Shown here: piece after piece, positions 1-11,399 of the stretch | How the letters are laid out: each line of letters begins with the position of its first letter | Position numbering within the stretch: the first letter of the stretch is position 1 | NCBI GenBank assembly: GCA_029339505.1 | Contig: JAQISU010000179.1 | Coordinates: 15,066,001 to 15,130,000 of the forward strand | DNA from: Unio delphinus | Lineage: Eukaryota > Mollusca > Bivalvia > Unionida > Unionidae | DNA length: 64,000 bases | Reading direction: 5' to 3' | Translations under genes and position numbers: made by a program | The notes under the pieces: generated by a model | The model's database searches: none | The model's input: the letters and a program-made list of their open reading frames with translations, nothing else | Told to the model about the DNA's origin: nothing

Positions 1-2038
1 TCTCTATCGCCCTCCTCCTAGTAGAAAAAACATGCTGACTGAATCTCTCCTTTTGGAGCAGTTTCCAAATCTTCTGTAGTATGGAAATTCGATAGGTGGT
101 AACCTAATTATTCTTGGAGATTTCAATTTTCACTTTGACTGTCCTGGAAAACCATACACGTCAAAATCTTAAACAGTCAGTTAACCAACCCACCCATAAA
201 CTTGGTCACATTTTAGACTGGTTTCTTTATAGACCTGATGATAATATTCTGCAATCCACCCTTGTATCCCACGAACTTGCATTGGATCACCTCTGCATTG
301 TACGCCATCTCAACGAATCAGTCCCTAACCCTCCACCTCTATTTGCTACTAAGAGAAACCTCCATATGATAAATAGAACCAAATTCATGCATGACATCCA
401 AGAAAACCTAATAACTTTCTTACATCCAACAGCGGAACAACTTGATAACTGCCTGCGTTCATTGCTTGAAAAACATGCCCCAGCCACCAAATGCAGAGTA
501 TCAATAAAAAAGTGTTCTCTATGGTATAGCAGTGTTAGGCACCAGCTTCGCACTGCTAAAAGACATCGCCGAAAAGCAGAGAGGTTTTGGCTTTCCACCA
601 GACTCACTATTCATAAACAAATCTATGAAGCAACTAAGAAAACCGTCACAAACATAGTCCATTTAGCCAAATCATCGCACTACAGTACTAAGATCATGGA
701 GAGTTCGAGCTGCAAAGAGCTCTTTGAGATAACTAGCAAACTAATATCAAGGAACAAATGTTCACCACTTCCAACAACCTTCTATCCACTAGACCTTTCC
801 GGACCAATATGCAAATTTCTTTCGTGACTAAGTACAAACCATTAGAGATTAGCTTGACAGCACAATTTCAAATGACTCGTCACCATACAGCTATGATGCA
901 GAATTTCAGCGACAACCATTAGGAGCATTTGAACCTATTTCTATTGATTTAGTACGGACAATCATGATGAAACGTGAACCAAAGTCTTGTGATCTTGATC
1001 CAATTCCGACATCACTGCTGCATGAGAAGTTAGACCTAATATTGCCTTCACTAACTGATGTTATTAATATCTCTCTCATCGGTGGAATTCCCATCATTTT
1101 TCCAAAACTGCCATCGTAAAGCCAGCACTTGAAAATTTAAAGAACTACTGCCCAGTTTGTAATCTCCCATTCATATAAAAAATCTTAGAAAAGGTTGTTC
1201 TAACCCAACTTGTATCTCATTTAAATTCAAACAGTCTTTTTACCAATGTACAGTCTGCATATCGCCCTTCCCACAGTACAGAAACTACTCTTCTGAAAGT
1301 AGTTAATGACATTCTCTCTGCTTTGGATAGTGGAAAGATTACAGTCCTCACTCTCCTGGATTTATCTGCAGCATTTGACACAATAAACCATGATATATTA
1401 CTTCACCGTCTCCAGCATGTATTTGGCATTCAGAATATAGCCTTACAGTGCTTCAAGTCCTAATTAGTCAACAGGACACAAATTATATCTGCAAATGGAA
1501 TACACTCCAGCCCAGTTGACGTATGTTGTGGTGTTCCACAGGGATCTGTTCTTGGACCTGTTCTCTTCATTCTGTACACTCAGCCAGTCTCAAGAGTCAT
1601 AGATCATCACTCAGTGTTGCACCAATTGCATGCTGATGACACCCAAATACACAAGTCTAGCCACCAAACTGAAGTTGCTGCTACCATCCATGGAGTAGAG
1701 AGGTGTTATTTCTGATGTAAAATCATGGATGACATATAACAAGCTGCACATGAATGATGATAAAACTGAGGCTATTCTGATCACAACACAAAGACTTTCT
1801 CATTCACATCCTTTACCTCAGACAATAAATATCAGCAACACCAACATTAAATTCTCACAGTCAGTATGAAATCTAGGCTTTACTCTAGACAGTACTCTCA
1901 CATTGCACCAACATGTCATGAACATATGCAAGGCTGCATATCTTGAACTGACACGCATCAGTTCCATTTGTAAATATCTTTCAGTTGATGCCACTAAAAC
2001 ATCTGTGTGTTCATTAGTACTTTCAAGACTGGACTATT
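1..2038 (+). mobile_element. 5' part of a degenerate CR1/L2-like non-LTR retrotransposon
   Basis: The plus strand carries broken pieces of a LINE polyprotein. Near 95-150 it reads an endonuclease-like GDFN-type motif (LIILGDFNFHFD). The open stretch 114-827 covers the region between endonuclease and reverse transcriptase. From 1100 to 1720 it reads reverse transcriptase motifs: LLDLSAAFDTINHDILLHRL, then GVPQGSVLGPVLFILYT, then HADDTQI where YADD is expected. Several stops and frameshifts interrupt the frame, so this is a fossil. The frame breaks in the middle of a D-Y-C-N type motif at about 2038 and resumes at 6997, because another transposon is inserted there. Family choice (CR1/L2) rests on motif style and the 3' end; other LINE clades are possible. 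Confidence 0.8.
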
Positions 2039-2461
2039 CCCTTATAAAAATGTAATCCTAAATCAAGCTTGCGTGAGCGTGTGATAGTACACTTCTTACG
2101 ATCTTAACTGTAGCTCGCAGACTACATAGGAGCTCGCACTGAGCTCGTATTTGTAATTAGGCTACATTCAAGTAAAGTTGCTCGTATGATCTTGCTAGCA
2201 AACCCTGCAGATAAATTAATTATCTATAAAATGGATATGGTGAAAAATTAAATTACTAGAAAATGTAACATTTTGTGTATAAAATCATTAATTTGCAAAT
2301 CAAAACAATAATCTTGACTTGTTTTGAAAAAGGTATTGAAATTCCACTTCTAGTTATTTGCTAGGTCATCTAGTTGGCCACCCCTGGTAAAATAATAATA
2401 ATGATGACTTTATTAAAAGAAGCTCATTAGGTCAGGCCTTCCCTCTGCATTTACATCTGTA

Positions 2462-2464
<3 letters not shown>

Positions 2465-2521
<57 letters not shown>
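2465..2521. repeat. (AT)n microsatellite
   Basis: Uninterrupted AT dinucleotide run next to the left end of the 2521-3943 inverted-repeat element. A similar AT run sits at its right end, so the element probably inserted into, or expanded, a TA tract. Confidence 0.95.
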
Positions 2522-2524
<3 letters not shown>

Positions 2525-3939
2525 GGGTGTCCCCCAAAAAAATTTTTAAATTCAAAATCTCACCCTCCAGAAAGTTTCTTTGTGATCATCTGATGCTATT
2601 TAAAACAATTCATAATTTTTTTTTAAGAACATTTAGGGGTCCCTCAAGGACCCCAAATTTGCATGAAAATCTTCAAAATGGCATGAAATGTGACGATTTT
2701 ATGTTAGGTATTATTAACATATTAATAAATTGCTGAATATGTGTTTAATGAAATGGGAACGTCTAACTATGTAGAATCTATTAAATTATTTAAATATAAT
2801 CTTAGCTATACTTGTATAACGAACCAAAATTAAAAAAAATCATCAAAATCTACACAATAAGTAACATATCAGATCATGCAATTTTTACTTAATAATATGC
2901 ACTGTAACATAAGTGTAACTTAAAGTAAGTTTTCACAAATTATGTGTCATTTTTAAGCCAAAAGTTTATTCAGTGTGCTACGATAATGTACTCTACATAT
3001 CTACAAGACTGTCACGGTTGCAATGGCTAAACGTCGAACATGGAGCCACTTCGTTAACTACAGAAGCAAGTATCATGGTGGATTTTCGTATGCTTGCATT
3101 TGTTTGGTCAAGCACAGCTGATACTTTTGGCGATATGATAAGCTTGCATTTGATTTTTTCTGCATCACTTTTCGGCGCTGACGCTTTCGATGTAAATTCA
3201 CCGTCTTCATCGGATGATTGTTCACTAACTGATGTGTCATTGACCTCTGTAGCTGACTCATGATTCTCTGACGGTTTTTCTGCTGCAGCAGCAGCAGCAG
3301 CTAATTCCATTTGCTTTATTTGAATAAAGAAAATACTTTCTAGTTGTAAGCAAAAAATTAATTGTTAAAATTCTTTGTACATTAAATTATTTTATAAATT
3401 CTTTATTTTTATTCAGAATGCCTACTAATTTACGTGATACTACCCATTATCACTCAGTTACTAACTATGTAATAATAATCTAGTAGGTCTATGTACAATT
3501 TATGCATTAAACCAAACTATCTGAAATAGAATGTAAATTATAACAAACACTTGCCAAGTTTTATTCCTGCTACAGCTGTCATAACTATCCAAAATCTATG
3601 ATTAATTATTCCACAAATTGTCAATATTCAACAAATTAAAAAATATTAAATGTCTGTAAATTCGTGGCGTTTAGTGACTGGTCACATGACATATGCAACA
3701 TTAGTATAATTACTGTAAAAATAATCATTAATTGATTTTACCAAAACCGGGCAATGCGGGCATTATGTTGTATAAATTTTAAGATTTTCATGAAAATTTG
3801 GGGACCTTGAGGGACCCCTAAATACTCTTAAAAAATTCTGAAATTTTTTTAGTAGAATAAGATAATCACAAAGAAACTTTTTGGAGGGTGAGACTTTGAT
3901 TTTTCAAAAAAAAAAAATTTGGGCTATGTTTGAGACACC

Positions 3940-3943
<4 letters not shown>
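2521..3943. mobile_element. Non-autonomous DNA transposon with about 150-bp TIRs
   Basis: The left end starts TTAGGGTGTC and contains CTCACCCTCC, AAGTTTCTTTGTGAT and TTTAGGGGTCCCTCAAGG. The right end (about 3780-3943) is the imperfect reverse complement of the same words in the same order, giving TIRs of roughly 150 bp. Both ends abut AT tracts. The interior holds a short minus-strand open frame (2993-3310) and otherwise AT-rich sequence. It is nested inside the 2039-6996 transposon. Confidence 0.75.
2993..3310 (-). pseudogene. Acidic 105-aa open frame inside the TIR element, possible transposase fragment
   Basis: The frame begins with an Ala run encoded by GCT/GCA repeats, continues with an acidic Ser/Glu/Asp-rich stretch, and ends with a helical part containing KVSAVLDQTNASIRKSTMIL. 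The latter resembles the N-terminal part of transposase-like proteins common in invertebrate genomes, but I cannot assign the family. No catalytic residues are present. It is either a truncated transposase or a captured exon. Confidence 0.35.

Positions 3944-4026
<83 letters not shown>
3943..4026. repeat. (TA)n microsatellite
   Basis: Pure TA run of about 84 bp directly after the right end of the TIR element. Open frames of alternating Ile-Tyr across it are translation artefacts. Confidence 0.95.
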
Positions 4027-4030
<4 letters not shown>

Positions 4031-4167
4031 CCCTGATTTGTACAAGATGAGGTGTCTTTAGACAACAAATGCTATTAAAACTAGATAATTGATCTATTGC
4101 AAAAATAAAATATGTACAAAGCTTTAAGGATAAGTACATACAGGATTCATACAAAGAGTAGTAGTGT

Positions 4168-4174
<7 letters not shown>

Positions 4175-4232
<58 letters not shown>
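4175..4232. repeat. (AT)n microsatellite
   Basis: Second AT run, about 58 bp, in the interior of the 2039-6996 transposon. Confidence 0.95.
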
Positions 4233-4235
<3 letters not shown>

Positions 4236-4300
4236 TTTATGTCTTCTATTTTGATTTACATGTCTGCATGGTCCAGACTTACTACATGAATGTATATTTA

Positions 4301-4876
4301 TCAATCATATTCAACAGAATTGGGGGGCACACAAGCAAAAGCAGTGTTCTTGCCATCATTTAATTGGATATACACACACAAGTCTTTGACATTTGTAATT
4401 GGAACTATTTTGTACTGTACATACTTGGATTTCAAAAGGATTATATTAACAGGATTTTCATCAATCACGCCATTTTCAACTGAAACTTCAGTATTATTTC
4501 TCAGTTCCTTTATGACTGCATAATATTGTGCTTGACACAAACAATCAATGGTACAATTTCTGTGACACTGTGTATAAACTTCAATATATTTCTCAACATG
4601 GCCAAAATTTCTTGATTCATCATTTTCGTAGAAAATAACACTGTACGAGTTTCGTTCTGAAACTGCAGAATACTGTAAAGATTGAAACAGAATTCCATCT
4701 TTATACATCCTGTAGAAACAAAACAACTTTTTAGGTTCATTAATGCCAAGGATTGAAGTTAAAAGGTTGAGCTGTTCATTTGAAAGTTTGTGTATTACTC
4801 GACTACCTATAACACCAATACCGTTTTTTTTGCTCCATATTTTGAACCAGATTACGGGTGTATGTTTTTTGTGCAA
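4301..4876 (-). pseudogene. Remnant of a transposase-associated C-terminal domain
   Basis: This 191-codon frame reads as a real protein fragment: a helical start (GSRVIHKLSNEQLNLLTSIL), then a beta-rich part with YKDGILFQSLQYSAVSERNS and SVIFYEND, then a Cys-containing segment and more strands. The pattern of a hydrophobic strand, RNSY-like turn and following strands is seen in the accessory domain of some CACTA-like transposons. This is a weak resemblance from memory. No DDE residues are visible. It lies centrally in the 2039-6996 element and probably derives from its autonomous parent. Confidence 0.4.
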
Positions 4877-5329
4877 AAAATGTTTTTTTAATTACAAAAT
4901 AATGTTAAAAAATTCACTGCAATATTCAGTTTAGTATGGGCACTCTGTTCAATTATGATAGCAATGTATCGCATGTATATAGGAATACAGTTCTTCAATA
5001 TGATTGGTTCATTCGAAATCAAGGCTACCATGCCTGTATTTACCCGCCATATGGGATTTTGCAAACAGTTACCGCTGTCACTGTATCTCATCTTTGTAAT
5101 ATGCAACTTCTAATCATGTTGAATAGGAAAGAAGAATAATTCAGAATTTTCTCCATGTAAGACAAGAAAACAGAGCTGGAATGACAATTGTGCCGTCCTG
5201 TTTAGATTTGCGAAACAATCTGGTAAAGAAGAAAACGTTTTTTAAATTGTGTAATGTGATTTCGCTACTGGACATGCAATACAAGAGCACGAAAAACCTA
5301 ATAAACATCAGCTTGCATCTTCATCTGGT

Positions 5330-6310
5330 GTTTTTCAACAGATTACATCAAGGAGCACTGTGGAGAGAGTGAGGCATCAGAAACTTTGAAGGAGTTCAAC
5401 AGGATAATCAACAGCAAGTGTGGCACAGCTAGACGTTACCTAAATGAAATGTGCTGATTTTAAAGACATTTTACTTCAAAACAGCTTACGAGTTAGATTT
5501 ATTAAGATATTTAAAAAGTCATGTGATCTTAAGTTTGTAGTCCATTCGTTTATTGTAATTGTATTAGATTCAAAAAACTAATTTTATTGTTTTTAACACA
5601 ATCATAAAGCATGGAAGTTTCATTTTCCATTGATGACAATTACTTTAGAGAGGTTGGTTCACTGAGCACTGTGGATAGAGATAGGCATCACCAGCTATGA
5701 ATGAATATCATCAACAGCAAGTGCGGACTGCCAGATGTTCCCAAAATAAATTGACCATCCATTTAGTACATATGCACAAATCTGGCAAAGAATGACCCCC
5801 TTCGCCCCCCCCCCCCGTTGCATACTTATTAAGACATGCCCCACCTGTGTACATACTCTTGATGCCAAACCAAAGTTTCTCTAGTGTCTGATAAAATTCA
5901 AACGTAGACTGAAGTCAGTCTAACAGATTACATATTAGTCAAATAATTATAGACGTTTCACACCCATCCACCTTGTTTCTTATGCGTACGTACATTATCA
6001 GTAGAAACGCACACTATACGCAAGCGTATGCATTTTGGTTACCCCCCCCCCCCATATGTACGAACTAAATGGATGGCCCCTAATGTGAATTTTTTTAATG
6101 ACCGTTAAACTTTATGATTTTCTTCAGTAAGTTGGATTTATTAAATTGTAAAATATCATCTGATATTAATTTTTCTACTCAGTTTTTATTAGATTCTAAA
6201 ACTTAAGTTTTTGTTTTTTATAATTATTGAAATAAATAGAAATTTCACTTTCCATTTATGATAGTTCTTGTTATAATTACTTTTTTATTGGTTGTTGGTT
6301 CATCAAAAAA
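5330..6310. repeat. Degenerate duplication, unit about 650 bp
   Basis: Words around 5345-5460 (GAGCACTGTGGA, AACAGCAAGTG) recur near 5660-5740. Words near 5560-5660 (TTAGATTC, CATTTTCCATTGATGACAATTAC) recur near 6185-6270. This indicates an old duplication, later split by the MITE at 5754-6077. No coding potential is seen. Confidence 0.5.
5754..6077. mobile_element. Short MITE with TIRs CCATCCATTTAGT...
   Basis: The left end reads CCATCCATTTAGTACATATG. The right end reads CATATGTACGAACTAAATGG, its imperfect reverse complement. The interior is about 320 bp, has two poly-C tracts and a small palindrome near 6017-6032, and is non-coding. Confidence 0.7.
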
Positions 6311-6996
6311 GGCAATGCTTTTATCCATTCCGAGAATTGGAACAATGCAAAGAGATATATAAAAACTAAAGTACCAATGAGGAAAACAAATATATTTTGT
6401 TGCATTGAAGAAAAAAACCCATTAGCTGTAAAATTTGAATTTTGTTTCATAATTTTTATTGCATTGCTTTTGGTGAGATTTCACTGTATTTATTTATTTA
6501 AAGCTTGATCTTCCCCACTGATCGACCAGGGACTGCAAAGTTTGCTGTATAAAGGTCTCAATGTAAGTGTGACTAGCTAACCACAAGCTTGTATTAAACT
6601 TGTTACAATTCATTGCGAGCTTGCTACTTTGCATGTATGAGCCCATGCTAAACTTGCAATGAGAATACAAGCTCGTTACGTGCTATCAATCAGCTAGTTC
6701 CAGCTGCTTCACAGCTTGTGACGAGCTTTATGCTCATTGTGAGCTCGTGCGTGCTAGGTGGTTGACAGTGCCTCACGAGCTTGCGTGCTTATTGCTAACT
6801 GGCAGGAGTCAAATTTCAGCGAGCTTGCTATATGCACGCATTGAGCGCGTTTAATACTCATATGAGCCTGCCACGACTTCGTCATCGTTCCAAATCCGAC
6901 ATCTACGTGCATTACAGCCAAGGCGTGGGCTCGTACATGCGAAGTTGCAGCGAGCTCGTATACTATCTTGAAATAAGCTCGCAATTTTTATAAGGG

Positions 6997-7594
6997 TTGT
7001 AACTCAATTCTGTCTGGTTCGTCACAATATTTACTCCAGAAACTTCAAAAAGTTCAAAACACAGCTGCACAGATCATCTTTAGAGTACCTCGATCAGAGC
7101 ACACCTCACCATTGCTCTGTACTCTACACTGGCTATCGATTTGTTCTCTGTGCTATGTTTCAATGACAGACTCCAGTCCAACATACCTATCCAGCCTCAC
7201 CCATGTGTATACACCAGCTAGATACTTACGCTCTTCTTCTGATAATCGTATACTCATTGTTCCCACAGTGAAAACAAAGTCATATGGAACAATGTTCGTT
7301 TGCATTCCAGGGCCCGGCAACGTGGAATGAATTGCCCATCAAAATTAGACACAAAGACACAGTGGTCCTTTTGAAGAGTGCTCTTAGAACTCACCTGTTT
7401 CGACTGCAGGGACAAACTTAGAGACCTAATTGTGTTTTGCATCTTATATGTTTTCAGCATGTTTTTATGTTTTCAAATTTCATTGTTTTTGTCATTTGTT
7501 TTTCTGTAGTGTAGTCATATTATTATTGATGGTGTAAACCGCTTAGAGCTTCGACAGATTAGGTGCTATACAAAGTTCTCATTATTATTATTAT
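6997..7594 (+). mobile_element. 3' end of the CR1/L2-like LINE, resuming after the insertion
   Basis: The reverse transcriptase C-terminal region continues: LQKVQNTAAQIIFRVPR, then a degraded LHWL motif and a segment ending TPARYLRSSSDNRILIVP, the usual final domain of CR1/L2 open frames. It is followed by a short 3' UTR with GCTTAGAGCTTCGACAGATT and a terminal ATT microsatellite (about 7580-7594), typical of such LINE 3' ends. It is the same copy as 1-2038. Confidence 0.8.
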
Positions 7595-7833
7595 GTATCC
7601 CTATGATGTGCATAACTGAAGGGGTTATATCATCTGTCTACTTTCCTTGGCTTTCTTGTGGTCTAATTTAAGTCCCGAATATTCCTTGCAAGCATGCATC
7701 ATCTATTAATTTTTAAAATGGCCTATGCTGTGTTTATGACTGACCTCATTCAAAAATGTTTTTAAACAACATAATTTTCATGTTACACAAGCATTATCAC
7801 TTAACTTGAACATTAACTATTTGAAATACTTAC

Positions 7834-8070
7834 ACGCAGTTCATATGGATAACCAGGTTGGAATGAAGATGATGACCTGAAAAACTTCAAGACATATGGA
7901 TTGTTGGAGAAGAACACAGACTGGTCACGGACTCTTTGGGTATTCCCAGTTGTAGTTTCCTGGACTGTTGCATCTATAACCAGTCTCTTTCCCTCAATAT
8001 CATATCCAGACAGGAGAGACCTAAGATCATCGACATCAATTATGATCCCCACTTGACCATTGCCGTCAAG
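7834..8070 (-). CDS. Single exon of an alpha-2-macroglobulin / CD109 / thioester-protein-like gene
   Basis: Seventy-nine codons on the minus strand, bounded by a good acceptor (a pyrimidine-rich stretch ending CACAG) and a consensus donor GTAAGT. The peptide has a strand-rich domain with GKRLVIDATVQETTTGNTQR and NPYVLKFFRSSSSFQPGYPY. The pattern of xPYxLxFxxSxxxFxPGxPY is the macroglobulin domain 3/4 boundary of the A2M superfamily. These are secreted or GPI-anchored innate-immunity protease inhibitors and thioester proteins. The exon is phase 0 at both ends, so it could be skipped or duplicated without breaking the frame. I found no other exon of this gene in the window; the 3' neighbour is a LINE in an intron. 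It is good evidence that the host is an animal. Confidence 0.75.
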
Positions 8071-8715
8071 CTGTGTGAAACAAGACAGGAAATGGAAAAG
8101 ACATAATTCAAATTGTCTTGCATGGTGATTAAGTGAGATGAACTTTGATACAGTATGAAAAATTCTAATTATTTTGATTAAGCAAGCAAAAACATTATAA
8201 ATTCCAAACAAATTTTATAACCAAAAAAATGGATATTAACTTTTAATCTGATAATTTTTAAAGGACTTTAATTTAAAGATATCATAAGTATGGCCAATAG
8301 AGTACAGCAAGTATTGGATACCACTGACCTTAAACAAATCTCCCTTGTCAATAATGTGCCAAGGTGGGGTATGGGTAAAACGTTTATATACTCTCTTCTG
8401 ATATGAAAATATGATATGAAAAAGGTCAATGAACTATGACTGTACAAGCCACAGTCGGAGGTATCAGGATGAGTTGAACAGTGGAAGTTGTGTACTTCTG
8501 GAGAACACTTGATCTTGCAGAAATATAACTTCTGCTCTAGACAGTGACCCACCTAAATCTTGTGTGTCAGTGTCCATTTAGGTCCCTGTCTCAATGGGAC
8601 CATTAGTTCAGATGGTGTGCACTAAAAATCCTTACATTGTTTTCATGTCGTGAGAAGGAGAAACTTGACAGTCACAGATTTATCCTATCTAGGGAAACCA
8701 GGTCTGCTGTGGAGT

Positions 8716-9037
8716 TCAAGGGAAAAGTAAAGTCAGACAACAATGAAGTCTTGGCATGAAGTCATCAAAAGAGCTAGCATTATGTCGGTCCTTTCTGGGG
8801 TACACAAAGTATCCCCTTGTAGGGGAGAAGGTTTCTTCCAATGTAAATGAAATCCTGAGAAAGAACGAGCTCTGATTTCTCAAAGTCCAGTACAACCCTA
8901 GCCATATCAATGTGGTCCAACAGCCAAGTATATGTTGCAAGCATGACTTTAGGGACTGCAATATCTGCCTCTTTCATCATGTGGAATGAGTTAAAGAGGT
9001 TGGCTTGAAAAAAGAGTGCATGATACTCAAGTATCAT
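8716..9037 (-). pseudogene. Possible DIRS-like reverse transcriptase fragment
   Basis: The minus strand reads a fragment containing DFEKSELVLSQDFIYIGRNL. The KSEL-x-PSQ-F-x-x-x-G arrangement is typical of the end of the palm region in DIRS-like retroelement reverse transcriptases. A further broken piece, read at 9657-9830 on the same strand, may be the downstream RNase H region. The catalytic DD pair is absent, and stops separate the pieces. Family assignment is tentative. Confidence 0.35.
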
Positions 9038-9149
9038 CCAGTGTTACAAAATTCTTTTCGAGACATAATTCGTCTGTTTGAGTCTGGAAAAACTCAGTTG
9101 TTGTTTAACCTGATAATTAGATGGCTCAAATGGGACATTATTTATTTAG

Positions 9150-9319
9150 TAGTGCCATTTATGGATTAAGAACCTTGAACAATGGTGCATCATCGATGTC
9201 AGTAAAATTTAAAAAATCAATAACGTCTCCTTTGCTAGTGTTGTTTTACAAAGCCACTGTCAATTCAATGAATTCCTTAAAAACATTATAGCATGATTGG
9301 TAATCCATAAATGGCACTA
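9150..9319. mobile_element. 170-bp MITE with 19-bp perfect TIRs
   Basis: TAGTGCCATTTATGGATTA at the left end is matched by its exact reverse complement at 9301-9319. The 130-bp interior is non-coding. I see no clear target duplication. Confidence 0.7.
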
Positions 9320-9973
9320 ACGTCAGAATACTAAGTATCAAATTACTCTAACAAGAAATGGAATTATCATTAAATAATTTACATTGAGAAAATATAATCA
9401 GAGCTGTCTTAGCAATATGAAACATGTGCAATTGTAACTGCACATGCAAGACATTTAAAGAAACTTGTGTTGGACTTTGCATGGATTTCTGAATCCACCA
9501 AGGAATCCACGAAATAACTTCACCAGTACCCCAAAAAACACATAAATGACAGAAAAAAAAAATACTTTTTTTCATTGATATGCAGCTTTTTGTATGGTGG
9601 GCAGGCATTCAGGCCCTGTCATGCACATACAAACTAATGGTTAATTCTTCACTACAATGTCAAATAAATTGGTCAGACAAAAATGTACTTGTGACTCAAA
9701 TGACCCAGTGATACCTCTGGAGAAAAGCTGTAAAGAACATCCTTCTCGGCCTGCCCATGGGATGCTTGCACAGACATGGTTTAACCACCGCTGCCTGCAT
9801 CAGACTAGATTTACAGAAATCATTTACGAGATATTGACAAGCCTGACGTTACATGACAACCATCACTCATTGGATTATTGTCCTGTTGGAGAATATATGT
9901 GGGGCCTCTTAATTTCACCCATGCAGCATAAACCTTTGGAAAACATTTGTCAATTATGTCATTGAGATCTGCT

Positions 9974-10900
9974 TCATTTTATCAGTATACAAGCCAGGTA
10001 GTTTGAACATAAGCAACTGATCTTAAAATAATCAAGAAATAACTTTTTATAATCAGGATCACTGTGGGCCATTCTGACAACTCTCACTGTTAAAGATGAA
10101 GTATCAGATTTAATATGTATCAGTTGTCCTATTGTATCAGTAATTTTTTCTTTAACATTTGGATATTCAATCACATATTGCTCAAAACAGCACTTGTAGG
10201 CTGCACAGTTCATTTTTCAAATTCGTTCACAATCGCGCTGGCAATTTGATCTACTCGAGTAATTGATGTGCTATCCCAAATAGGCAATTCTCCTGGGACA
10301 TGTCTCCAGTACTCTGGTTCTTTAAAAAAAAACATATCTTTCTGGTGAATAATCATATTGTCTTGGTCATGGTGGTCCAGTATAAATAGGCGCTGCCAGA
10401 GGCAATCCCAACATGGTTCTGATCGATGACCTATATATGTCAACAACATAATTAGATTCTGCATAATCTGCCACTGATATTTTCATGGCAGAACTCAACA
10501 TCAGCTTATGTATTTTGATAGCAATCTTTGATTCTTTCCTTGTTATTGATTTGATTCTACGCTGAAATGCATCACTGATTTGCTGGATTTGAAATTATCC
10601 TGTTGGACTGTAAACAACTTCCCAGATGGGATCCGTTCCATCAGCGCTACTTTCATGCAAGAATACCAGTGAATTATTAGTGTCTAATCCACCAAAAAAT
10701 TTTTCTCTCTTATTTGGCCAAATATATTTAAGTTTTAATTGTGCTAGTGCGATCTCAAATGACCGACCATTAGGCACTTTTATCAGAGTTGGAAAACTTG
10801 TATCAAACTCTGGCCGCATTCACATTACTCTCATCTTTGAAGTCTGAGGTGGCATTGTATTAGCAATAATCTGCTTCAGTCTGGTAGTTATTTCTGCAGT
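9974..10900 (-). pseudogene. Element C penton/spike-like gene relic
   Basis: The reading begins near 10900 with a short helical N-terminus. It passes through EIALAQLKLKYIWPN, NNSLVF and a degraded SPTG, then QRRIKSI and VVDIYRSSIRTMLG, then LPIWDSTSI and a helical module ending MFKLPGLY. Each block has a counterpart in the element A gene at 28837-30155 and the element B gene at 52417-54465. The helical module after the first domain resembles the first of the two modules in B. At least two stops and several frameshifts are present. Confidence 0.7.
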
Positions 10901-11089
10901 CATTATTATCTATCCAGCGGATAAAAAAAGTGATAACAATGCAGGTACAGTTGCAATCTATGATACTGATAATAAACATCCCTAATTGCAGCAAATTCAT
11001 TCTCTTATATGCACTTTCGTTTAATCCCAATCAACACTATTGATGATATATTTATACATGCATATGTCATCGCCCAAGTTATTTCTGTG

Positions 11090-11290
11090 TAATTTCTTAC
11101 TGGTACATGTAGATTTGTTTCGCTATAATATTAAGGATACTAGCAACACCGACAAAAGCAACAAAGATTCCAGTCATGGACCATATCATATGTGTCACTG
11201 AAAATGTACCAATTAACATCGTTGTTCCAGCAACCTGTGATGACATCGCATATACAACATTGTCGATGATGATCATTCATCTGTGATACT
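11090..11290 (-). pseudogene. Element C membrane-protein relic
   Basis: A minus-strand stretch reading IIIDNVVYAMSSQVAGTTML, followed by hydrophobic residues, aligns with the IIDITVYSVSGVMASVGAIL core of the element A gene at 30064-30661. Only the hydrophobic core is recognisable. Confidence 0.5.
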
Positions 11291-11399
11291 TGCTTGTTTT
11301 ATCATGCGCTCATCAATGATTTCTTCCTGTAATGCCTTCAACATTGTGCTTGATTTAAAAGGTAAGATTGTGTGGGATTCATTGTTGCCATATATATCT

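Larger units (their letters stand above)
2039..6996. mobile_element. DNA transposon with short TIRs inserted in the LINE
   Basis: The left end reads CCCTTATAAAAAT and the right end is its reverse complement, ATTTTTATAAGGG. The LINE coding sequence is interrupted precisely at these ends and continues on the far side, with TT possibly duplicated. Both subterminal zones are rich in copies of GAGCTCG and AAGCTTG-like words, as in transposons with subterminal transposase-binding repeats. Inside are further nested elements (2521-3943 and 5754-6077) and a remnant coding region (4301-4876) that resembles a transposase-associated domain. The superfamily is uncertain; a CACTA-like origin is a guess from the 4301-4876 peptide. 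Confidence 0.65.

Noticed and set aside
3924..4363. Open frames reading alternating Ile-Tyr on both strands
   Set aside because: They are translations of (AT)n microsatellites. The same applies at 23452-23658.
9657..9965. 102-aa plus-strand open frame as a host gene
   Set aside because: The minus strand of the same stretch reads better as a decayed retroelement fragment, and the plus frame shows no domain.
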